A stretch of DNA of 64,000 nucleotides, from assembly GCF_000002075.1 (NCBI RefSeq), contig NW_004797469.1, forward strand, positions 852,842 through 916,841, written 5' to 3'. The position numbers were made by a program, and so were the translations under genes. Under the pieces are notes generated by a model. It was not told where the DNA came from. It was given only the letters and a program-made list of their open reading frames with translations, and ran no database searches. This DNA is from Aplysia californica. Its lineage: Eukaryota > Mollusca > Gastropoda > Aplysiida > Aplysiidae. The first letter of the stretch is position 1. Each line of letters opens with the position of its first letter. This document shows positions 12,655 to 20,844 of this stretch, one piece after another.

Positions 12655-15600
12655 ACACACACACACACTCACACATAAACACACACAAACAGACACAGAA
12701 ACATACGTAAATATTAGTAAAATTATAATGAAAAAAGTGATATTGAATAGAGGGCTATTTGCATGATAATGGCCGAAACATTGTGAATAAGATACTTCGT
12801 GGGGTGTCTTCTCTACGTGTCTTAGAACAGCATTTCTATTTTGTTACAGCAACCATCTAAAATAGATAAATCACTGTTTTACAGTTGGCTTCAATTCAAA
12901 GGTAATCAATGATTCATAACGCAAACTGGACGACAATTCACCCTCTTATGTCAAACATAGCATCTCACATCCATTGTCACCAAGTTATCTATTGTAAAGT
13001 TGTGCTTTAGAGACAAGGCGCCAAGAGAACAGACTGAAGGTCCATGGCGATTACACAGAATTTTACCGTTGTTGGCTGCAGCCAGTTTCTTATCGTTGAC
13101 CTTTTCGGCTTGAGCTTGTGGCTCTTCTTCATTGAAACGATTCCAAATGTCATCACTGATTTTTCCGCCTGTATTGCCCACACACAGGTCGCACTGGCGC
13201 GTTAACAGACATATTTTGCTCATGGAAAATGCCCCTGAATATAGATGGCCAAATGCAGTTTTTGTTTTTTTGTGGTGACAAAGCTCAACGTACATCTGCG
13301 AAGTTCGCATATATATACTATAGAAAATTGGCTCAGTATACAACTTTCCTGTTTTGCTTTCGACAATAATGATAACTTACTTTGGATAATTATGCAAAGA
13401 AATCTTCAATAAGAAATGTTTTTGCGCCGATGCTTTCTGGTAGTGAGGGTTGTCTCTAGCGGCAGTGTCTGGGTAACGCTGTGTACTGGCAGTTTCATTG
13501 GTGACAGAAGTGTCTCGATCCACTACAATGCTCCTAATAATACACCAATCATCAATAGCTGAGGAACATGCTTTGCAAACACGCAGTTTTTGATGTTCTT
13601 CTTCCAAAAGATAATATTCAACATCTATTCATGTCTAGAGATGCCCAGGACTCTCTTCCGTTTTGGCGTTTAATGTATGCTGCTTTTCCTTCTCAGTGCA
13701 GGGGCCAGATATAATTGAGAACTTATTGTCTGTCACTTTCGGAAAGTTCTTTGCACTTCAACCCAGCTCTCTTGCATTCACAAGACCTTTTCTTTTCTCA
13801 TACGGGTTTGTTTTTATCATTCTTGCTTGCATAAATCCGTTTGTTAGAAGTTCTGCTTCTGTTCTGGTGGAACGTTCTTCTATTGTAATTTGTTTTTAAA
13901 GTCAGACTGTCCTCATGATCTGGTTTAGATGACATATACTGTGGGGAACCAGGGCTAAGAGGGCAATGTTGCTTCCACAATGGGTGGCATATGAGCAGAC
14001 AGATCAGGGGAATCTGACCAGAAACGGGATACAGGGTCGACCTTGAGTAAGACATGAGGTGACTGAACATATGGATTTCATAAGTGGGGTTTCAGAACTA
14101 ATGCAGGCTCGGCAATGGGTGGTGAGTGACATATTATAGGGTGATCACATTGGTGAACCAGACGAAGCAGATGGTTCAGGATTGTCCGTAAGGGGTACAG
14201 ATGGGTGTGGTGAAGCAGATGTCAGAAGTGAGGCCGATTTGACAGAAGATGAAGATTCGTCGATTATGACTGATACAAAACGTGTCGAAACTGGAAAACA
14301 CAATGAATCTGGTACAAAAAGTAGATAGGGGTTGCTTTAACCACTCCTAAGCGTCGATGAACTGTCTCGAATCACCGCGCTCAGCTGTAATCAAAGCTTA
14401 TAAGCGGCAGGATAGCGCTTACGGGTTCTGATCACAACCGCGTTTGGGGAGGGGTGAACTTACGAGTTTTGTTTACTTGCGATAAAAGACACTTTTACGC
14501 AGTTTTTTCATGTAAACGTTCTGTTGGCATGTGGACGGTAAGCAGTAAAATGTGATGGTGTGAAAAAGTCAATTTCACAAATTTGTCACTTACGAGGTCT
14601 GATCCCGAGGGCATCGATATGATGATGTGTAGAAAAATGGTTGAACAATCGAAATTCGTCAAAATTGAATGTTCGATGAAAATTCGATTTTTGACTTGAT
14701 TTCCCACCTGCATATCCCCTTAAGTTCAGCTAATCTGCGTATCACAATTCTAGACATTTTCTTTTTCACAGAAATTTAGCTTCAAATTTTTCACAAACAC
14801 ATTTTCAACACACACTTGTTTTTGAATCCCTTTCACTTTCATCTGAATAGCGTGCCTCTCTCTCAGAATGCACTTTTTCCAGTTTGAACACTATGCTACT
14901 GTCTGTGAAAATTAAATGTTCTATTTAAATTTAAGCTTTTCGTAACTGAATTTTTTACTGTTATATATGGAGAGCTAGGTTCTCTAACATGTTTTTGGTA
15001 CTCAAGTTCTTGAAGTAGTCACATAATTGTACTTGTAGCCTGGATAAAGAGAGAAAAATATCAACAATTAGATTAACATTTCTTAGGCTTTTTGTTTAGC
15101 AGAGCTGATGAAGTAATAGGAGTTTACTGTAGTACATTTTGTACCGTTTCCGTATATATATATATATATCTGAAAGCCCCTGCATGAATAGGTATTGTTG
15201 TGAAGAGGAATAAAGTTTTCTTCGTTTACATTCTCCTTCACAGCCCCCACTGCCCTGCTGGCCCACGGGATTGCCAAAGGAAAGAAAGTGACCTCTCACC
15301 CTAGTGTGGCTGACAAGTTGTCTGGTCAGTGGTTGGTTTCTTGCAATAAAGAGTTTGTTTGGGTATTTTATTTTTAGCAGAGACAAAAAACTAGTCTTTT
15401 TTTGTGTTTTTCTAATCAGGAATTACAAAACAAGATAATCCTGAGCCAGACCATGTGTTAAACTATATTTGATTTTGTGTGCCAGATGTTGCTCAAAAAC
15501 TAGGAAAAATTGACTTGAGTTGCCGAGGGGGAAAAAAGACTGTGACGTTCAACGTCCGGACGGCTAGTGCCCCCCCGACACGCACACACAGCCACACGTG

Positions 15601-17147
15601 TGCAGGCTGCCCATCTGACCCCGTCACACGCCAGAGTAGACACGTGCGCGTGCCAACAAAGCATGTGTTGGTATGAAAAAAGGCCACTGATTGGTCGCAT
15701 GCAATCGGCTAAGTGAATAATGGTTCACAATGCAGGTGCAATGGATGGTTTCCGGGAATAGATAAAGTTCGTTCCGGGAGAAAAATTAGCGAAGCCACGT
15801 CTGCGGGGGCTGTTCACCCTGGAAGCGACCTCATTGAATCCGAGCTCGCTGATTTAAGTGCTCGTTGAATCCGGGTTACCCGGTACTTTTTTTATTTTAA
15901 AGAAGAAAAAAAACGGGGAATCTATCTCATCTCGTTGAATCCGAGCTTGTTAAATCCGAGTTCCACCGTACTAAAGCGTTGAATGGATGGGTGGGGTGGG
16001 GGCTGGGGGGACAGAAAGACAGTCAAAGCAATGATATGCACCATAAAAAGTCGGGAGCAGATAGCCTAAGAGGAAACTGTTGGTGATAGTCATAGCTGTC
16101 CCCGTCATTTTATGCGAGAAAAATTCTAAAATTATGCAAACTGAGCCCTAAAATGTGAAATTATGCGATTCTGATAATATTGACAAAGAATGTTAAAGGA
16201 AAATAATCAGAAATTATGCAAAAAATGATCAAATTTTGCTAAATTATGCAGGGTGCATAAAACCACGGGGACAGTCATAGAGACGACGGCCCAGCCATGT
16301 GGCTTTCCAAGCGACTACCCCCGACCGTAAATTCATGAACGACGTCAGAATCATAGATCTCTATATATTCAGAGAAACATTTCTCTTGTGATACGTTGAA
16401 CAAGTACATTAGAAGTTCTTCGAGAGCAGCTGATTAGGCTTACTAATACTTGACTAATCTTTAATCCTATTGAGGCCTGCATATCTAATGTCCATCATTA
16501 CAAGCAGTCACCAGTCAGAAACCTTCTCTCAAAGATGCATTTTCGATGACTAATCAAAAAACATTTCAGTCCCCTAACCCCCCAACATTTCACCGACCAG
16601 TCCTAGACCTAGGCCATGTGTCTGTGGAAAGTTGGGTGTGAAAACGCTGTCCGTCACTCACTTTGTTCGACATGAGGGGCAGTCTCACCAAATATCCGGT
16701 TTTCTAGGCTTGTCTTATGCAAGCTGTGCAGGTTGTAGTGGAAATTTCTCCCTGTCAAGCTTTACCTGTCGCCATGTTTCGCGGATCAGAGCGTGCGTTT
16801 AGAGGGAGTTACTGTGCGTTTGTACGTCTAAATTATACAGTAAAAAACCCGCCAGATGACGAAAGTGTGCGTTTGAGCAGAGCGTGCTTTTGTATGGTGT
16901 GCGTTTAGGTGGAGACTACTGTATTGGCCAAAGTTTCCCTCTGAATAACCATGTTATTTAAAAAATTTTTTTTACCCTGTTTACAGGCGACTATTCCTAC
17001 TCTGAGGACCGTGTGGTGGTGGACGGTAAACTCATCACAAGCCGTGGGCCAGGAACTTGCTTTGAGTTTGCCTTGGCCATAGTGACGGAATTGATGGGCA
17101 AAGAGAAGGCGGAATCGCTGGTGGATCCCATGCTGGTCAAACTCTAA
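1719..17147 (+). CDS. PARK7: DJ-1/PARK7 family protein (5 coding exons, 185 aa)
   Basis: Exons 1719-1802, 3592-3753, 6505-6574, 15244-15324 and 16987-17147 join in frame through GT-AG introns of phase 0, 0, 1 and 1. The product is 185 residues against 189 in human. DJ-1 is a DJ-1/PfpI-fold homodimer that protects against oxidative stress in cytosol, nucleus and mitochondria; deglycase and glyoxalase activities are debated. Visible landmarks are GAEEMET with the conserved Glu16 (human Glu18), PVLCSRNV with Cys44 (human Cys46), VLPGG, the nucleophile elbow [14 protein letters not shown] with Cys104 (human Cys106), VTSHP (human His126 region) and [15 protein letters not shown] near the C-terminus. 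The human Cys53 position is Val51 here. The ATG has A at -3 and gives the usual family start. Apart from the Cys53 position all key residues are present, and there are no frame breaks. Confidence 0.96.
1803..2637 (+). other. DJ-1 intron 1, left part
   Basis: Intron 1 spans 1803-3591. This part holds no recognised gene or repeat. The rest of the intron is mostly a TA-flanked MITE (2638-3429) followed by a T-rich run into the acceptor. Confidence 0.6.
2638..3429 (+). mobile_element. TA-flanked MITE, family 'TTATAACGAG', copy a (792 bp)
   Basis: Begins CAGTAGAATCCTGTCAGAAC after a TA and ends CGTTATAAGTGGACTCCACTG before a TA (3430-3431). The two ends are imperfect inverted repeats of CAGTGGA-TCC-TTATAACGAG type. 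TA duplication and CAGT ends are typical of pogo/Tigger-type Tc1-mariner elements. No transposase is seen, so it is non-autonomous. Two shorter relatives lie at 17431-17861 and 19707-20343; this copy has extra internal sequence around 2965-3100 missing from both. Confidence 0.82.
3592..3753 (+). CDS. PARK7: DJ-1 exon 2 (residues 29-82)
   Basis: Acceptor TTTGTACTTTCAG at 3579-3591, donor GTAAAA at 3754; 162 bases, phase 0 on both sides. It encodes [19 protein letters not shown], through [14 protein letters not shown], to KKLSE. Cys44 (human Cys46, dimer-interface region) is kept. A run of five glycines follows VLP, where human has GGNLG. Confidence 0.95.
3754..4105 (+). other. DJ-1 intron 2, left part
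   Basis: AT-rich. The phrase around 3852-3905 (TTGTATTTATGTTGCCCATT, then CTCGACGAGATGCTCGATAT) resembles dispersed-repeat tails, but I cannot assign a family. Confidence 0.4.
4106..5115 (+). mobile_element. pogo/Tigger-like DNA transposon remnant, copy A
   Basis: Starts CAGTGGGACTCGAATTCAAC after TA (4104-4105), a Tigger-type terminal repeat. At 4864-4953 a 29-codon frame reads [16 protein letters not shown], then [13 protein letters not shown] and a stop, which resembles the start of the CENP-B-type helix-turn-helix of pogo/Tigger transposases. The rest of the transposase is absent. The left 400 bases match copy B (15480-15968, inverted), and the transposase start and tail match copy C (19247-19525). 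The right end is degraded; I place it near GTTAAATCC at about 5098-5115 from its match to copy C. Confidence 0.75.
5116..6504 (+). other. DJ-1 intron 2, right part, unassigned
   Basis: No recognised gene. A 164-codon open frame at 5317-5811 has no domain I recognise, basic/hydrophobic low-information composition, and no splice or promoter context. The stretch may be an unclassified dispersed repeat. A T-rich tract leads into the exon 3 acceptor. Confidence 0.4.
6505..6574 (+). CDS. PARK7: DJ-1 exon 3 (residues 83-105, active-site Cys)
   Basis: Acceptor TTGTTATAG at 6496-6504, donor GTAAGA at 6575; 70 bases, ending phase 1. It encodes [17 protein letters not shown], then IAAVCA, and so contains the nucleophile Cys104 (human Cys106). 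The last base G joins CC of exon 4 to give Ala106, where human has Gly. Confidence 0.95.
6575..6749 (+). other. DJ-1 intron 3, 5' end
   Basis: Intron 3 spans 6575-15243 (8.7 kb) and is mostly transposable and repetitive DNA, itemised separately. This first part shows nothing. Confidence 0.5.
6750..6846. repeat. dyad-symmetric module, copies near 6750
   Basis: Two adjacent versions of a roughly 45-base module: GGCCTAAATAAGGTAA, then GGAGGGGGGTTTAG, then CTTATTTAGGCCACA. The outer parts are reverse complements of each other, so each module can fold on itself around a G-rich centre. The same module recurs at 10410-10525. Confidence 0.75.
6847..8441 (+). other. intron 3 DNA, unassigned
   Basis: No gene recognised. 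It contains TATAAAAAG at 7130-7138, a TAG-rich patch at about 7202-7230, AATAAA at 7537-7542, AGATCT-rich bits near 7888 and 8260, and a poly(A) run at 8405-8418. I tested the TATA-to-AATAAA layout as a solo LTR and could not support it. Confidence 0.4.
8442..9363. mobile_element. foldback-like element with 9-bp direct repeats
   Basis: The body at 8451-9354 is flanked by the identical 9-mer TTGATAATA (8442-8450 and 9355-9363). It is a giant imperfect inverted repeat. The left arm (about 8466-8835) is a tandem of roughly 50-base units, each built on GGTGGACCCCGGGGTCACC, GTAGTGAAATAAGTAGGTTT and a spacer. The right arm (about 8840-9350) is the same unit reverse-complemented. Even the outermost variants match across the axis: GGATGTGAACCCCGGAGTC at about 8512 pairs with GACTCCGGGGTTCACATCC at about 9253. 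Long inverted arms made of tandem short units, with 9-bp target duplications, is the architecture of Drosophila-type foldback elements. No open frame lies between the arms. Confidence 0.8.
9364..10080 (+). other. intron 3 DNA, unassigned
   Basis: AT-rich with an ATAATAATAATAAT run near 9756-9768. No gene or element recognised. Confidence 0.4.
10081..10280. repeat. (CA)n microsatellite, compound
   Basis: Blocks of CA dinucleotides (about 10089-10118 and 10227-10278), a CT run (about 10137-10161) and imperfect ACACTC repeats between. Short open frames across it are CA/GT coding artefacts. Confidence 0.95.
10410..10525. repeat. dyad-symmetric module, tandem copies near 10410
   Basis: Two full and one partial copy of the module seen at 6750-6846: GTGGCCTAAATAAGGTAAGG, G-rich centre, then AGCTTATTTAGGCCACAT. 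Ends are self-complementary. Both clusters are in intron 3, 3.6 kb apart. Confidence 0.78.
10526..11067 (+). other. intron 3 DNA, unassigned
   Basis: No gene or element recognised; AT-rich with short open frames only. Confidence 0.4.
12225..12300 (+). mobile_element. possible tRNA-like SINE head
   Basis: A good B-box-like GGTTTGATTCC near 12269-12279 preceded by TGGTGGTCAGG about 40 bases upstream. The A box is poor and no body is recognised, so this is weak. If real, it is nested in the TTAA-flanked transposon. Confidence 0.3.
12597..12690. repeat. (CA)n microsatellite
   Basis: An uninterrupted CA run of about 50 bases followed by imperfect ACACAC/ACAAAC repeats, inside the TTAA-flanked transposon. 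Confidence 0.95.
14724..15243 (+). other. intron 3, 3' end
   Basis: No element recognised. It has a (TA)n run at about 15154-15170 and a TTCTCCTTCACAG acceptor tract ending at 15243. Confidence 0.5.
15244..15324 (+). CDS. PARK7: DJ-1 exon 4 (residues 106-132)
   Basis: Acceptor CTCCTTCACAG at 15233-15243, donor GTCAGT at 15325; 81 bases, phase 1 in and out. It encodes (A)[15 protein letters not shown], then [11 protein letters not shown], covering the helix after the nucleophile elbow and the VTSHP motif with the conserved His. Confidence 0.95.
15480..15968 (-). mobile_element. pogo/Tigger-like remnant, copy B (5' part only)
   Basis: Read on the minus strand it starts at 15968 after TA (15969-15970) with CGGTGGAACTCGGATTTAAC and then repeats CTCGGATTCAACGAG-type words. 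It matches the left 400 bases of copy A: shared words include CTTTATCTATTC, GAAACCATCCAT and GCGACCAATCAG. It breaks off near the CACAGTC-T-run at about 15530-15480, so the transposase start and the other end are missing. It sits antisense inside DJ-1 intron 4. Confidence 0.72.
16096..16274. mobile_element. 179-bp MITE with TCATAG duplication
   Basis: Perfect terminal repeats CTGTCCCCGT and ACGGGGACAG, flanked by TCATAG at 16090-16095 and 16275-16280. The interior contains AAATTATGC-type words at four places. There is no coding capacity. The superfamily is unclear: a 6-bp duplication fits neither Tc1 (TA) nor canonical hAT (8 bp). Confidence 0.72.
16789..16921. repeat. GTGCGTTT-rich repeated segment
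   Basis: GTGCGTTT or a near variant occurs about five times. Two similar ends, GTGCGTTTAGAGGGAGTTAC and GTGCGTTTAGGTGGAGACTA, are each followed closely by CTGT. This may be a fragment of another TIR element whose outer end is CAGTAGTCTCCACC. Low certainty. Confidence 0.3.
16987..17147 (+). CDS. PARK7: DJ-1 exon 5 (residues 133-185, stop)
   Basis: Acceptor TTTACCCTGTTTACAG ending at 16986. It encodes [50 protein letters not shown] and VKL, then TAA at 17145-17147. The [14 protein letters not shown] block is strongly conserved in DJ-1. The last residues VKL replace human LVLKD, and no C-terminal extension is present. Confidence 0.96.
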
Positions 17148-17250
17148 GTCTCAATTTGAATTAGTTCCCTTTGTTTGTTTTGGCTTTTGAGAGGCCTTGA
17201 CCTTGAATGGGATAACGTTTTAATAAATTGATTTTAAATTCAAGTTGATC
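17148..17250 (+). promoter_or_regulatory. DJ-1 3' UTR and poly(A) signal
   Basis: AATAAA at 17222-17227, 75 bases after the stop, followed by a GT-rich stretch (TCTTTGTGTTGGTAC from about 17253). This is the usual cleavage and polyadenylation layout. Confidence 0.75.
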
Positions 17251-17430
17251 CACATCTTTGTGTTGGTACTCATATATATAATGCACCATTATTTGTTCGA
17301 GGTAGAGACCTTCCTCTGATGTTTTCTTTATCCTGTGACAGTCAGACTAATTGGGTTGTGTGGTTAGAGTTCAACTGAAAAATCATGTTTTTCAATGTAA
17401 CTTTGTAACAACTTTATACTAGTTCTAGTA

Positions 17431-17861
17431 CAATGGAATCCTGTTATAACGAGAGGGAGGGGACTGGTGCGAAATATCTGTTTAAAGCAGGATTCTCGTT
17501 ATATATAAGGGATCCGGTAATAAATTCAAGTGAAATGATAAAGTTGGCACGTTCTGCTTGTCTGCGCATGCCACATCCTCCCCACTCATTCGCTCCGGCC
17601 TTCATTGTTGGCACACGTGAGCTCTCCCATTCTTTGTTTGGCGAGTTCACCTTGTTTCTCAACTGGCGGAGCTTTACGTATGTATAAATGGCCTATGCGC
17701 TGTGCACAGAAGCAGCAATATTCCGCTATAACCGACTTGCGTGTTTGATTGGGCTTAGATAGCAGTACAAAGATAAAGAAGGGAACAAACACGGTTTTAA
17801 AATAGTGTCTTTATAACAGACTTCTCGCTATTTCAGGACTCGTTATAAGTGGACTCCACCG
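17431..17861 (+). mobile_element. TA-flanked MITE, family 'TTATAACGAG', copy b (431 bp)
   Basis: CAATGGAATCCTGTTATAAC after TA (17429-17430) and CGTTATAAGTGGACTCCACC-G before TA (17862-17863). Same family as 2638-3429 and 19707-20343, with a larger internal deletion: sequence jumps from the AATAAATTCAAG part to the GTTCTGCTTGTCTGCGCATG part. Confidence 0.82.
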
Positions 17862-17863
17862 TA

Positions 17864-18330
17864 GTACAATAAGTACTCTCGAGTTGTTATTTTTCGACAC
17901 TATGTTAGTTTTGGGAAGATGATTTAGTTGACATTACCCAGCTCCCAGCCCTGCTTTGTTACCATTGTAAATTTGTATTTCTAATACATGTACTAGTAAT
18001 ACACATTATTTTTACATATGTCTTTGAGAGGAACATGTTTGATGTCTGGTGCTGAAGTAATACAAATCTTCTATCTTCCTCACTAGTGAGGGGCCTGCTT
18101 CAATGGAAATTTTAGTTTCTTTACTGGAACTTCTATTTTCTTGGTCTTGTGTTATTTGAAGAATGGTGGGTCCCCCACTTCTTTACTGTTCAGTGCGATA
18201 CTTGGCCTTGTCTTTCGTTGTTACTGACACTGACAGTAGACTTACTTTCATGTTACCATACAAAGTTGAATAAAATTTGTCAAACAAGTGAATAGAACAG
18301 CCTTTATTTTTTTTCTTTTTGTATTCTTAG
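17864..18330. other. intergenic, unassigned
   Basis: No gene recognised. Confidence 0.4.
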
Positions 18331-18356
18331 TAGTAGTAGTAGTAGTAGTAGTAGCA
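18331..18356. repeat. (TAG)n microsatellite
   Basis: About eight TAG units, with further TAG repeats at 18375-18384. Confidence 0.9.
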
Positions 18357-18423
18357 CAGTGGTTATTATAGCACTAGTAGTAGTAACAGTCTGTTATGTT
18401 ATAACAAGATTTCACCATAGTTA

Positions 18424-18541
18424 GAGAACAGGAAAGGAGGTGAAAGGAGAAATTTTTCTAGAGAAGAAAATTTTCAATCACTGTCAGGTTTCGAACCTGA
18501 ATGAGAGGCAAACACAGTTTCTCTTGACCACGAGAGCCCCT
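18424..18541 (-). mobile_element. tRNA-derived SINE (copy 2)
   Basis: On the minus strand from 18541: GGGGCTCTCGTGGTCAAGAG, then a B-box-like GGTTCGAAACC, then GAAAATTTTCTTCTCTAG. This matches copy 1 at 889 in the first 13 bases, in the CCTCTCA word and in the post-head junction. The two lie on opposite strands, either side of the DJ-1 gene. The body after the junction is short or diverged. Confidence 0.7.
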
Positions 18542-18544
18542 AGT

Positions 18545-19244
18545 GAACTGTTTGAACCTGTTTTGAGCCAGTGGGGCAATAAAGCAGCCTCTCATACCAT
18601 GAAAAAACTATTGTGTTGCCCTCAATCTGACCCACCGAGTTCCCCCCAATATAATACTACACACATCCTGGCATGTACACCCAAAACATACACACCACAA
18701 ATCCTGTAACTCCACCTGGGTCACGTGACATGCAGCTACAAGCAACAAACAAAATCAATTTTGAGGAAAAGTTTTGACCTACTCCCTGCAAAAGATGGAC
18801 ATTGATGTAAATTGGACAGAAAAAACAGGTTGGAAGCAAGCCTTTGCTTTACAATATATAGCTGTGAAAGAGTATTCCAACAACCCTTTTACATTTAGCA
18901 AGATCATTGACCGATAATTGGATCAGTCCAAAAGCTTGTTTTGCCTCTTTTTTTTCCAACAGAAAACAGCAGAGCACAAACGCAAGCAATTTCCTCCACA
19001 TCTATTAAATATAATGTTTGAAATAGATCTAGAGAAAACGAGCAAAATTAATTAAGACAGTTGTATCTAAGCGCAGTTCAAGTTTGCAACAAAACTGACT
19101 AGATAGACTAAAGACAGATTTGTCAGGTGCGGTACAAATGCATCGGTACTGGCCTTGTACTTTACTTTTACACAAGACCGTAACCTTAAGGCTTGGTATT
19201 TGTCCCCTCAACTTCATCAACCTAAAGCACCCATGCTTATTTAG
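18545..19244. other. intergenic, unassigned
   Basis: No gene or element recognised; short uninformative open frames only. Confidence 0.4.
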
Positions 19245-19246
19245 TA

Positions 19247-19525
19247 TAGTGGAACTCGGATTCAAAGAACTCACAAAAATTCAGATTCAACAAAAGGAGT
19301 ACAATTTTCCAGATTTCTTCGGTATGGCATCAAAGAAACGAAAATGCCTCTCATTTGAAATCAAACTACTTTAAATTGAGGAAGTCGAATATGTTATACA
19401 AAACTTGCTCGTTGTCTGTAATTATCTACACAAAAACTTCATGTTTGCTATATTTATAAATACGAACTCTCTGGTCAACTAAATTGAAGGTCAGGCCGGA
19501 CGACTGTTGAATCAGAGTTGCACTG
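19247..19525 (+). mobile_element. pogo/Tigger-like remnant, copy C (279 bp, both ends)
   Basis: TA (19245-19246), then TAGTGGAACTCGGATTCAAA, to an end TTGAATCAGAGTTGCACTG, then TA (19526-19527). Between lies a transposase start at 19324, MASKKRKCLSFEIKLL followed by a stop, directly comparable with copy A. It is an internally deleted derivative that joins the very start of the gene to the 3' end. Confidence 0.78.
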
Positions 19526-19564
19526 TACCGGTACATATATCAATTTTTAAAAAAAATGTTTAAT

Positions 19565-19690
19565 GAATGCGATACAACATCCCAGCAGAAACACGATAAA
19601 AATATTCTCCCCACTCAGGAATCGAACTCAGGTCTCCTGTATGTAACACAGTGAAGCGCCCAACCGCTAAACCGCAGATGCCAATGTACT
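19565..19690 (-). mobile_element. tRNA-derived SINE, second family
   Basis: Minus strand, about 19682 to 19611: CATCTGCGGTTTAGCGGTTG (A-box region), then GAGTTCGATTCCTGAG (B box), then a short body ending GGGATGTTGTATCGC near 19570. The head differs from the 889/18541 family. The tRNA-like ends do not pair well, so I do not call a functional tRNA. Confidence 0.62.
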
Positions 19691-19706
19691 TGACTTTTTC
19701 TTACTA

Positions 19707-20343
19707 CAGTGGAGTCCACTTATAACGAGTCCGGAAAAAACGAGAAGTCTGTTATAAAGGCACTATTCAAAAACCCTGTTTTTTTCTCCTCTTTACCTTT
19801 GTAAATAAAATACTGCTATAGCGCTATCAGACAAACATGCGAGTCGGGTATAGCAGAATATTGCTGCTGCTGTGCACAGTGCATAGGCCAATTATACATA
19901 AACTTGTTGGTGATCTTGCGAAACAAGGAATATGAGAGCCTATGTGTGTCAACAATGAAGGCCGGAGCGACTGAGTAGGGAGGGTGTGGCAGACAGAATG
20001 CACCACAGGGTGTGGTGGGGTGAGGGAAAACACAGCGGGCGAATTAGCCCAGAGCTCTTTCTTTCTGATCGCCAACGCGAGCTGTCAGTCCACAACGCTA
20101 GGTCTAGCGCTAGAGAAAGAAACCTGATTCGATTTATGATCAAGTAAAAACTAAAGGTCATGTTGAAACAAAATCTTCATCAGGGGAGATGGCAAAAGGA
20201 AATAAACAGAACACTAAACCTATAGGTTAGGCCTACTTTACAGTTTCCCTTGAATTTATTACTGGATCCTTTATAGCGAGAATCCTGCTATAATGGACAT
20301 TTTGCTCCGGTCCCCTCCCTCTCGTTATAACAGGATTCCACTG
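19707..20343 (-). mobile_element. TA-flanked MITE, family 'TTATAACGAG', copy c (637 bp)
   Basis: Inverted relative to copies a and b: CAGTGGAGTCCACTTATAAC after TA (19705-19706), ending ATAACAGGATTCCACTG before TA (20344-20345). Its interior aligns end to end with copy a except for the roughly 130-base block unique to a. No transposase is present. Confidence 0.83.
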
Positions 20344-20345
20344 TA

Positions 20346-20842
20346 CTATCTCAGAGTCAAACTGAAGATGAAACAAAAATTTTGTGTATTCAGAAATGCC
20401 TTTAAGTTAAGGCCAAAGATTAAGATAAAGTGTTTCCAAGTGCTGGACATTTTCAGTGGTCCCTCAACAAGACATTACCGGTCAAGTGGCATGGTTGTCT
20501 AATGGCATGGATAAAATAGAGCTAACTGGTTCTATTCCAAGGAGACATAGGTCCAGCATTGCCTCATGACCCATGAAAGTTGCCTCTCACTGTCAATTTC
20601 AACCCTGCCCTTTGTGTAAACTAAAGACAAGCTCTTACTTTGACAAGAGGAGCAAGTTTATGTCAGAGTTAATAAAGTATTTGAAGCTCGGGCAGAATAT
20701 TGAAGTTGGCGTTCATATGACCTTATGCAGTTGCGAGTGCAGTAAAACCTCTACTAAAACAAAGCAAATATATTGAAGCTTGTCTTGTTTGAGGCAGTGA
20801 AGTGGCGATATCATGTCGGCTGAGACTGAGTAGTAGTAGCTA
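20346..20842. other. intergenic, unassigned
   Basis: No gene recognised. Confidence 0.4.
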
Positions 20843-20844
20843 TA

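Larger units (their letters stand above)
11072..14719 (-). mobile_element. TTAA-flanked DNA transposon remnant (3.65 kb)
   Basis: Flanked by TTAA at 11068-11071 and 14720-14723. The inward ends read GGAAATATG (left) and, on the minus strand, GGGGATATG (right). Subterminal inverted homology is clear: ATATCGATGCCCCC plus GATCAGACCTCGTA near 11885-11915 mirrors 14594-14630, and GATCAGACCTCGTAAGCG near 12111 mirrors about 14425-14445. The minus strand between them has coding-like pieces in a sensible N-to-C order: a Cys cluster [10 protein letters not shown] (about 13752-13782), then [16 protein letters not shown] (within 13377-13607), then [20 protein letters not shown] and EKVNDKKLA (within 12951-13343). 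I read these as a decayed transposase; a TTAA target suits piggyBac or Kolobok-type elements. The family is not proven, and the frames are interrupted. Confidence 0.55.

Noticed and set aside
15479-15530. [13 protein letters not shown] on the + strand as a helix-turn-helix piece of a transposase
   Set aside because: The surrounding repeat is the minus-strand left part of a Tigger-like element, and the same DNA aligns to a non-coding part of copy A. The similarity is chance.
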